A stretch of 64,000 nucleotides of DNA from Gonocerus acuteangulatus (Eukaryota; Arthropoda; Insecta; Hemiptera; Coreidae): positions 117,265,746 through 117,329,745 of the forward strand of contig OX328123.1 in the NCBI GenBank assembly GCA_946811695.1, read 5' to 3'. Below the pieces are notes generated by a model. That model made no database searches and was not told the DNA's origin. It saw only the letters and a program-made list of their open reading frames with translations. Position numbers and translations under genes: made by a program. Positions 63,651 to 64,000 of this stretch are shown one piece after another; positions within the stretch are counted from its first letter, which is position 1, and every line of letters begins with the position of its first letter.

Positions 63651-64000
63651 TATATACTCTCGTAACTTGACCTCTTCCACATTTATTTTCCCTCTTCTTT
63701 TAATAAAGGCCTTATATGTCAGTTTTGAATTTATATATATACATATATATATATATATATACATATATCTTCCTCCAATTTTAAATTTAATTATTGAGGA
63801 CAAAATTTCACAATCTAATAATAAGAAAAAAACATTATACACATTAATAATGTAAATATATATGTACATGCTTATTATACACTTAAATAACCTCGTTTAT
63901 GTATTCATATTGTAAATATATTCGTAATATAAGGATTCAGCTAAGAGAAAACGCCAGATTTTCCGAACGTTTCGGCTTGATTGCTGTTTGACAGTCTTGT
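63651..64000. other. Right flank, no recognised feature
   Basis: AT-rich with short (TA)n tracts. ACGTTTCGGCTTGATTGC near 63968 resembles the CGAAACGT ends of the hammerhead-like repeats read on the minus strand, but the window ends too soon to tell. Confidence 0.3.

Overview
The window looks like a repeat-dominated, AT-rich piece of an arthropod (most likely insect) nuclear genome. Evidence: long (TA)n tracts throughout, tRNA-derived SINEs with target-site duplications, R1-clade and I-like non-LTR retrotransposons, hAT and Tc1/mariner-type transposase relics, Helentron-like rolling-circle repeats, and a split C2HC zinc-finger gene with phase-matched GT-AG splice sites. There are no bacterial operons, no CRISPR array and no intact long ORF. 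I cannot name the species.

Layout. 1-4.7 kb: SINE-1, an R1-clade LINE relic (minus strand) and a long snap-back inverted duplication. 4.9-8.8 kb: a rolling-circle-type repeat (family B), a decayed arthropod transposon-associated gene, a SINE-2 head and an I-like LINE tail. 10-11.2 kb: AT-rich satellite-like array, then a hAT relic. 12.7-17.3 kb: small inverted-repeat elements, a degenerate tandem array cut by two insertions, and a mariner-type transposase relic. 17.4-22.9 kb: an I-like LINE (RT, RNase H, terminal zinc motif) followed by two family A repeats joined head to tail. 24-29 kb: mostly unrecognised sequence with three copies of a GC-rich double hairpin, a 53-bp minisatellite, and an inverted-repeat element holding a family B copy. 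29.6-38.8 kb: another I-like relic and a deep nest of elements within elements. 40.4-42.3 and 57.3-59.2 kb: two near-identical family A copies, each carrying an insert with a hammerhead-ribozyme-like core. 44.2-44.9 kb: a nonautonomous Transib-like element whose ends carry the RAG-type heptamer CACAGTG and a 5-bp duplication. 48.9-51.4 kb: a long-inverted-repeat element around a mariner-type transposase relic. 52.2-54 kb: a third I-like relic and a CAGGG-end repeat. 56.0-62.4 kb: the only credible host gene, two exons of a C2HC zinc-finger protein separated by a 5.9-kb intron full of repeats.

The elements most worth attention are (i) two repeat families (A and B) with matching end architecture, which I read as Helentron/HINE-type rolling-circle elements; (ii) the Transib-like element; (iii) hammerhead-like motifs in three unrelated repeats; and (iv) the repeated double hairpin at 24.7-25.75 kb. 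Everything with protein similarity except the zinc-finger gene is broken by stops or frameshifts. Element boundaries were read by eye and may be off by several bases unless a target-site duplication is quoted.
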